49,819 nucleotides of DNA from Chlorobiota bacterium (lineage in GTDB: Bacteria; Bacteroidota; Bacteroidia; Bacteroidales; JAADJA01), in NCBI GenBank assembly GCA_013151015.1, contig JAADJA010000152.1, positions 1-49,819 on the forward strand, written 5' to 3'. Under the pieces are notes generated by a model. It had not been told where the DNA came from, made no database searches, and saw only the letters and a list, made by a program, of their open reading frames with translations. Positions within the stretch are counted from its first letter, which is position 1. Each line of letters opens with the position of its first letter. Shown here piece by piece: positions 44,128-49,819 of this stretch. Position numbers and translations under genes: made by a program.

Positions 44128-44321
44128 AAGACAAATGTTTCTGTTTTGCTTCACAAGCGTTTTGTTTGAAAGCCTGATTCAGTTTCAAAGGTAGGATTTT
44201 TATTCATCACTGACCAGAGTTCTCATTTCCCATACTTTCAACATAAAATCAGGCAACTTTTTAAACAAACGCAATGTCTTGCTTTTATTAAAAAACAACT
44301 CTTAAAGAAATCGAAATTATT

Positions 44322-47300
44322 ATGAAAAAAAACCTATCGCTTATTGCCATTATTATGGTAAGTGCCAGTTTGTTCGCGGGAACAATTGAAAAAACCTTTC
44401 ATTTTTCAAACCCTCAATTATCCAAATCCAAAGAAGCCGTTCAAATCACTTTTGAAAATACTTTCCTGAACGGGGTTCCGGGGGAACCTTCATTGCCCTA
44501 CCATGCAGTAAGCCTTATTTTGCCTCCGGGGGAATCGGTCAGCAGTTTTGAATTTATTTGTGAAAACGAAATCCAGATCCCGGGCTTTTATAAAATTTCC
44601 CCGCAGCAACCTTCCCATCCCCTTTCTGAAGACGGGCCTTTTGCCTTTGTGAAAAATGAGAAAATTTACGCAACGGATATATCCTATCCCAAAAAAGTAA
44701 ACGGGACTGTCACCACCGAATTCCTGAACGGTTTTGGGTTTGCGCTTTCCACTTTCACACCTGTAAAGTACAATCCAGTTACGGGGAGCCTTTCCTATTA
44801 TCAATCGGTAACAGTCAAAATAAAAAGCAAGCCCGGTGCAATTGCCCAAAAAGCGTTTTTAAACCTGAAAACATCGCCCAAAAAAATCCAAAAGGTAAAA
44901 AACCTCGCACAGAACCCTGAAGGGGTTTTGATGTACCCCGAAAGCAAATTCAATGCGGACGATTATGAATTGATGATTATCACACCTTCCCAATTTGAAA
45001 ACGATTTTCAGGATTTGATCGACCTATATCTGGTACGCGGGATAAAAACAGAAGTCGTGACCAAGGAATATATCATTGCCAACGTTACAGGGCAGGATGT
45101 CCAGGAAAAAATCAGGAATTACATCATCCAGGAATACCAGCAACACAATGTTGATTATGTGATCCTTGGCGGCGATGTGGAATATATCCCCTACCGAGGT
45201 TTTTATTGCTATGTGCAATCGGGCGGGGGATATACCGATAACGGAATCCCGGCCGACTTATACTATTCGGGCCTCGATGGAACCTGGAACGACGACAATG
45301 ACAACAAATGGGGAGAGCCCGGCGAAGACGATCTGTTACCTGATATTGCCGTTTCCCGTTTCCCTTTCAGCAATATTACCGAACTCAATAACTTAAAGCA
45401 CAAATCCATTTCCTATCAGGACAGCCCGGTATTGGGTGAATTTACCAGTCCACTGTTAGCGGGGGAAAACCTTTATTCGGGCCCCGATACCTGGGGAAAA
45501 GATTACCTCGACTTACTGATTGGCACACACGATGACAATGGATATACAACAATCGGAATCCCCGAAAGCAATAATATCGAAACCTTGTATGAATTTGACC
45601 AGTCATGGAGCGGCAACACGTTGATCGCAAAAATCAATTCGGGAAAACAATTTGTGCATCACGTGGGCCATGCCAACCAAACCTATGTGGCACATTTGTC
45701 CATTTCGGACATCACCAACTCAAATTTTTCAGGAGCCAATGGTATTGACCACAATTACACATTCCTCCAAACCCATGGCTGCGACTGTGGTTCTTTCGAT
45801 TACAATGATTGCATCCTTGAAAAAATGGTCACTATTGAGAATTTTGCCGTGGCAGTTATCGGAAATTCCAGATATGGCTGGTTCAACGAAGGCCAGACCG
45901 AAGGACCGGCGGCTCACCTCCACCGCGAAATGGTGGATGCCCTTTACCACGAAAAATTGAACCATCTTGGTGCTGCTTTTGCCGAGGCCAAAATTCAAAC
46001 CGCTCCCTGGGTCACCGCCCCGGGACAATGGGAAGAAGGAGCTTTACGTTGGAATTTTTACGATATCAATATCCTTGGGGATGCGGCCCTCAGCGTTTTA
46101 ACGGATGAACCCATTTCCATAAACACAACTTACGAATCGGCTATCCCAATCGGTGTATCATCAACAAATGTTACGGTTATGTCCAATGGTGCTGCCATGG
46201 AAAATTTCACCTGTACCGTAATCAAAGATGGTATGATTTACGGGACCGGGCTTACAAACGCAAGCGGGACAGCCCAAATTGATTTTGACCCGGTATTCGA
46301 AAATGTAGGCGATGCACAACTCATTGTTTCCGGCTATAATTGCCTGCCAACTACCTATGACATCACGGTTGTCCCCAATGATGGAGCCTATGTGGTTTAC
46401 AATTCGTTTGAAATAAACGATGCAGCGGGAAACAACAATGGTGAACCCGATTTTGGGGAAACAATTTCCCTTTCTGTCGAAATTGAAAATGTGGGAACAC
46501 AAACCACCTCTGACTTGCAGATTACTTTGACTTCATTAGACAACAATATAACAATTACGGATGGTTTTGAATCACTGGCTTCTATTGCAGGAAATACCAC
46601 TATTAACCTTACGGATGCTTTTTCATTTGATATTGGCTCCAATATCCCCGACCAGCACATTGTAAGCTTTGATCTTCAAATTGAAGGAGGGGAAACATGG
46701 ACCTCTACTTTTCAAATTACCATGAACGCACCCGAATTGGTGATTGGCAATCTGATTATTGACGATAGCCAGGGAAACGGTGATGGTATCCTTGATCCGG
46801 GCGAAACCGTGGACGTAATTATCCAGTCTTCAAACCTGGGCCATTGTGCCTGCGACAATGTTTCGGGAGCATTGAGTTCAAATAGCACATATGTCAACTT
46901 ATTGACTTCCAATGTTGATTTGGGAACCCTGGATGCCGGGCAGTCCAAACAGGCAAGTTTCACGATTGAAGTGGATGCAGCCACACCCATTGGTACCGGG
47001 ATCGATCTTCTGGATATTCTGTCCTCCGGTGATTACACAACCCAAAATGTTTTTTACCTGATAGTAGGTTTCATTGTTGAGGATTTTGAAACAGGTGATT
47101 TTTCTGCATTTTCATGGGATTTCGGTGGAAATGCCGACTGGCAAATAACAAATCAAAACCCTTACGAGGGTACATATTGCGCACAATCGGGGACAATTTC
47201 CGATGGACAGCTTTCCGAACTTAGCATAGCAATGAACGTGCTTGCCGATGATGAAATTTCCTTTTTTCGTAAAGTTTCTTCCGAGGCTGGTTACGACTAC

Positions 47301-48212
47301 CTCCGCTTTTACATGGATGGGGTTCAAAAAGGGGAATGGGCCGGGGAGGTAAGCTGGGGCGAAGAAACTTATGCCGTTACTTCCGGGGACCATACCTTCA
47401 AATGGGCATACGGGAAAGATGGAAGTGTTTCAAATGGATCTGACAAAGCCTGGGTCGATTACATCGTGTTCCCGGGAGGTTCAGGAGCGGCTAACCCATT
47501 AAGCGTTAATGCTTCTGGGAATCCTTCCATTATTTGTGCGGGCGAAACTTCGCAGTTGATGGCTTATGCCACCGGAGGGAGCGGGACCTATATTTATGCG
47601 TGGGAACCCACATCCGGGCTTAACGACCCTACTATTTCAAACCCGGTGGCAACCCCCTTTGAAACCACCACTTATACCGTAACGGTTACCGATGAAAGCT
47701 CTTCCGTTTCGGACGATGTTACCATTACCGTGAACCCTACACCGGCAACACCTGTTGTTACCTTGCAGGGAGACCACGTTTCATCCAATGTGGAAACGGG
47801 GAACCAATGGTACGGTTCCGATGGTGCCATTGATGGTGCAACCGGACAGGATTTTTATCCCACGGAAACGGATTACTATTATGCCATTGTCACGAATGGT
47901 TCCGGTTGTGTCTCGGGGCAATCCAATGCGGTCTATTTCGTATTTACCGGGATAACAACTTTATCCGCAGGTGATTTCAAAGTCTTTCCAAATCCCTCAA
48001 ATGGAACCTTCACGGTTTCCATTACCGGACAAAACGGGAAATACAAAATCCTTGTAATCAATGTGCTGGACCAGGTGGTTTATCAAAGCACCTCTGAAAT
48101 CAATAATAACGAGAAGCTCCAAGTTGATTTAAGCAACCAGGAAAAAGGGGTTTATTTCATTAAGATAAAATCTTCAGTATCTGAATTGATAAGGAAGATT
48201 ATGATTCAATAG
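44322..48212 (+). CDS. T9SS-secreted C25-family cysteine protease, second copy
   Basis: A 1296-residue secreted protease with signal peptide (KKNLSLIAIIMVSASLFAG). A propeptide-like region runs to about 200, and the C25 domain begins at YELMIITPSQFEND. The likely dyad is H450 in HHVGHANQTY and C487 in THGCDCGSFD. C487 fits the C-x-x-G-x-F/Y pattern of the first copy, but C489 next to it is unusual. Then follow two CARDB-like units (AAGNNNGEPDFGETIS; GNGDGILDPGETVD), a jelly-roll-like module (VEDFETGDFSAFSWDFGG; EISFFRKVSSEAGYDYLRF), a PKD-like domain and the T9SS sorting domain (VFPNPSNGTFTVSI ... RKIMIQ). It lacks the unnamed module shared by the M14 and first C25 proteins. Monocistronic, with its own terminator. 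Confidence 0.88.
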   Translation: MKKNLSLIAIIMVSASLFAGTIEKTFHFSNPQLSKSKEAVQITFENTFLNGVPGEPSLPYHAVSLILPPGESVSSFEFICENEIQIPGFYKISPQQPSHPLSEDGPFAFVKNEKIYATDISYPKKVNGTVTTEFLNGFGFALSTFTPVKYNPVTGSLSYYQSVTVKIKSKPGAIAQKAFLNLKTSPKKIQKVKNLAQNPEGVLMYPESKFNADDYELMIITPSQFENDFQDLIDLYLVRGIKTEVVTKEYIIANVTGQDVQEKIRNYIIQEYQQHNVDYVILGGDVEYIPYRGFYCYVQSGGGYTDNGIPADLYYSGLDGTWNDDNDNKWGEPGEDDLLPDIAVSRFPFSNITELNNLKHKSISYQDSPVLGEFTSPLLAGENLYSGPDTWGKDYLDLLIGTHDDNGYTTIGIPESNNIETLYEFDQSWSGNTLIAKINSGKQFVHHVGHANQTYVAHLSISDITNSNFSGANGIDHNYTFLQTHGCDCGSFDYNDCILEKMVTIENFAVAVIGNSRYGWFNEGQTEGPAAHLHREMVDALYHEKLNHLGAAFAEAKIQTAPWVTAPGQWEEGALRWNFYDINILGDAALSVLTDEPISINTTYESAIPIGVSSTNVTVMSNGAAMENFTCTVIKDGMIYGTGLTNASGTAQIDFDPVFENVGDAQLIVSGYNCLPTTYDITVVPNDGAYVVYNSFEINDAAGNNNGEPDFGETISLSVEIENVGTQTTSDLQITLTSLDNNITITDGFESLASIAGNTTINLTDAFSFDIGSNIPDQHIVSFDLQIEGGETWTSTFQITMNAPELVIGNLIIDDSQGNGDGILDPGETVDVIIQSSNLGHCACDNVSGALSSNSTYVNLLTSNVDLGTLDAGQSKQASFTIEVDAATPIGTGIDLLDILSSGDYTTQNVFYLIVGFIVEDFETGDFSAFSWDFGGNADWQITNQNPYEGTYCAQSGTISDGQLSELSIAMNVLADDEISFFRKVSSEAGYDYLRFYMDGVQKGEWAGEVSWGEETYAVTSGDHTFKWAYGKDGSVSNGSDKAWVDYIVFPGGSGAANPLSVNASGNPSIICAGETSQLMAYATGGSGTYIYAWEPTSGLNDPTISNPVATPFETTTYTVTVTDESSSVSDDVTITVNPTPATPVVTLQGDHVSSNVETGNQWYGSDGAIDGATGQDFYPTETDYYYAIVTNGSGCVSGQSNAVYFVFTGITTLSAGDFKVFPNPSNGTFTVSITGQNGKYKILVINVLDQVVYQSTSEINNNEKLQVDLSNQEKGVYFIKIKSSVSELIRKIMIQ

Positions 48213-48233
48213 TTTTCTCATTGAATTCGTTTG

Positions 48234-48265
48234 AGGGGCAGTGTCTAACATTGCCCCTTTTTTTA
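48234..48265 (+). terminator. Rho-independent terminator after the second C25 protease
   Basis: AGGGGCAGTG and CATTGCCCCT pair (one G-T wobble) around a five-base loop, followed by seven Ts, 22 bases after the stop codon. Confidence 0.88.
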
Positions 48266-48340
48266 TTTTATGGCTTTTCGGAGTTTGTAAATCAAAAGAG
48301 ATAGGGCGAACCAAGCATTAACAACGATGAAAACCTCTTA

Positions 48341-49420
48341 TTACCAGGCATTCTTGCCAAAATCATATTTCAACCCGAAGCTAAAACTATTTGGGATATA
48401 TTTAAATTGCATTAGGTTATTTATTTCTGTATAAACCGAGAATCGGCTAATGGGCCTGTATTCAAAACCAATACCTGGGCTAAACCTCGGTGCCAAAGTA
48501 AATTTGTTGTCTTCCGAAGCTGTATTGGTGTAGGAAATCTCAACATATCCAATATCCAAAATGTGAAAGCTGCCATACATTAAAAACGTGCGTGTCTTTA
48601 CGAAATCAAAACCATAAGTTAGTGCGAGGTTATAGAAAACCATATCCTCGGTATCCAGATAGTACTCCGAATAAAAAAGTGCATACTTAAACCAACTACC
48701 TCCGTAATCCTTAAAATATTGTTGCAGGCCAAATCCTGTACCAAAAGAAGCTGAAACAGTCGCCTGGCCGTAATAAGTTCCATAGTGGCTATATTGTGCA
48801 ATTGCAATCCAGTTATTCCCGGTTTTTATTTTTGGATCCCAGAAATAGGATATATTTCCATTATTGTATTCGATTATGAGTTTTGACAATCCCTTGTAAC
48901 TATATTTTGTCTGATTAATTTGTTTCTTGAATTCTGGACGGTCCTCCATTAAAATGTGCAATACCCCAATGTATTTATTATCATTCTTTTTATACTTCTT
49001 TTGATCTACGGTAATAATCGTTTCATTGTTTTCAAGTTTATAAAGCACATCATTTTTTTGTACAAAGAAATAGTTTTTGTTCTCTTCATTATTTAGCATA
49101 TATAAACTAATATTATCCGATTCAATAAGGGACTGCAAGATAAACCATGTGGAATCCTGTATATCCAAATAATGCCTGGACACGAACTTCCTTCCACTTT
49201 CCAGATTTATATAATCAATTTGTCCTGGAAAAAATTCTATCTTTTTTTCCGTACTGTCATAAAGAATGACCATATCTGATTTACTCCCGTAATAAAAAAC
49301 ATGACCAGGATAAGCCTGACCATCATAAAGTGTTATCACCCCGTTCTCATTTTCTATCTGAGCCATTGAAATAAAAACCATGTTTAACAACAGAACCAGA
49401 ATCATTATTTGTTTGCCCAT
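48341..49420 (-). CDS. Probable outer-membrane or surface protein, unknown function
   Basis: A 359-residue protein. The ATG at 49420 gives a signal peptide (GKQIMILVLLLNMVFISMAQ). Residues 25-180 are polar and lysine/asparagine-rich without a recognisable fold (GVITLYDGQAYPGHVFYYG; KKYKKNDNKYIGVLHILME). The C-terminal half is strand-rich with alternating aromatics (SASFGTGFGLQQYF, LALTYGFDFVKTRTFLMYG, FGLKYDFGKNAW), which suggests a beta-barrel, and FRPISRFSVYTEINN-like phrasing is common in such proteins. It does not share the GKxxHxxE motif of the other two barrels. I do not recognise a family. Convergent with the second C25 protease gene. Confidence 0.6.
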   Translation of the reverse strand: MGKQIMILVLLLNMVFISMAQIENENGVITLYDGQAYPGHVFYYGSKSDMVILYDSTEKKIEFFPGQIDYINLESGRKFVSRHYLDIQDSTWFILQSLIESDNISLYMLNNEENKNYFFVQKNDVLYKLENNETIITVDQKKYKKNDNKYIGVLHILMEDRPEFKKQINQTKYSYKGLSKLIIEYNNGNISYFWDPKIKTGNNWIAIAQYSHYGTYYGQATVSASFGTGFGLQQYFKDYGGSWFKYALFYSEYYLDTEDMVFYNLALTYGFDFVKTRTFLMYGSFHILDIGYVEISYTNTASEDNKFTLAPRFSPGIGFEYRPISRFSVYTEINNLMQFKYIPNSFSFGLKYDFGKNAW

Positions 49421-49819
49421 ATTTTTCTTGAATTTATCATTATTTATAGAAATCAAAAGTACTAAAAATCCTAAGTTGAAAGCAATGGGACTAAACAGAA
49501 TTAGATTTAATTACCATTAAGCAACCAAACAATTTGATTTGTTGCCTACAAATGAAATAGAAAACAAGAACGCCGAAGGGTGTACGACAAATTTCCAAAT
49601 CCTCCCTCTTTTAGCAATAGGGGCAAATGGATAGATCAAAAACGATGGGCGCCGTGACTGTAATTTCTGTTTTCACGGGAAAGGGCTTTCCATAGTATTT
49701 TTTTCATTAACAATTATTTAATTCAGGTCCAAGGGCCCCAAGGGGGCCAAAACACCAACAAGGGGCAACGCCCCTTGAAACGGCAATTATGTGACAAGCC
49801 CTGAAAGGGCGCAAGAAAA
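49421..49819. other. Non-coding right end of the window
   Basis: No credible gene. The first 300 bases are AT-rich, carrying the upstream region of the minus-strand surface protein. The last 90 bases form the GC-rich hairpin cluster listed separately. Confidence 0.5.
49734..49810. repeat. Cluster of three GC-rich hairpins
   Basis: GGCCCC/GGGGCC at 49734-49748, CAAGGGGC/GCCCCTTG with an AAC loop at 49759-49777, and GCCCT-GAA-AGGGC at 49798-49810. Between the first two lies CACCAAC, matching half of the other stem-loop family. The cluster runs up to the window edge and may continue. Confidence 0.65.

Noticed and set aside
1-49819. CRISPR arrays, tRNA or rRNA genes, intact insertion sequences, prophage genes
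   Set aside because: No regular spaced repeats, cloverleaf-like sequence, transposase or phage structural gene was seen. A tRNA scan and repeat search would confirm.

Overview
The window reads as chromosomal DNA of a free-living member of the Bacteroidota, probably near the Bacteroidales/Marinilabiliales. The evidence is three very large secreted proteins with type IX secretion (T9SS) C-terminal sorting domains, PKD and lamin-tail modules, a GH3-family ligase of the bacterial type, the gene orders dut-TPR-DUF4292-EnvC and purH-mreB-mreC-mreD, and several upstream boxes matching the Bacteroidota -7 consensus TAnnTTTG. Assignment below phylum is inference. I saw no tRNA, rRNA, CRISPR array or intact insertion sequence.

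Left end (3-4140, minus strand): an McrBC-type modification-dependent restriction pair (mcrB then mcrC, overlapping), a REP-like inverted-repeat cluster, and a frameshifted remnant of a Schlafen/AlbA-type regulator lying directly against the end of pdxJ. Housekeeping block 1 (4139-14671): pdxJ; a secreted SPOR-domain protein; fbp translationally coupled to an FAD dehydrogenase; a stand-alone ERCC4-HhH nuclease; then dut, a TPR lipoprotein, a DUF4292 lipoprotein and an EnvC-like amidase activator with a degenerate LytM domain.

Middle (15056-26078): a secreted endonuclease/phosphatase-fold protein with lamin-tail and PKD domains and an unusual dockerin-like C-terminus; a TPR lipoprotein; a D-threonine-aldolase/D-serine-dehydratase-like PLP enzyme; a GH3 ligase next to a LysE-type exporter; recJ; and a MacB/FtsX-type permease. 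Block 2 (26199-34299): purH, mreB, mreC and mreD, after which the usual mrdA/rodA pair is absent and a soluble hybrid histidine kinase with six PAS domains follows.

Right end (34387-49420): three T9SS cargo proteins (an M14 carboxypeptidase and two C25 gingipain-type proteases) on the plus strand, interleaved with three envelope protein genes on the minus strand. Two of these three are beta-barrels of one family, and one of them is an internal tandem duplication. The M14 and first C25 genes share a long unnamed module with stretches of identical DNA, suggesting recent duplication or gene conversion. This protease/barrel locus is the best candidate for an undescribed functional system here. 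Dispersed stem-loop repeats of at least four families sit in the gaps between genes.
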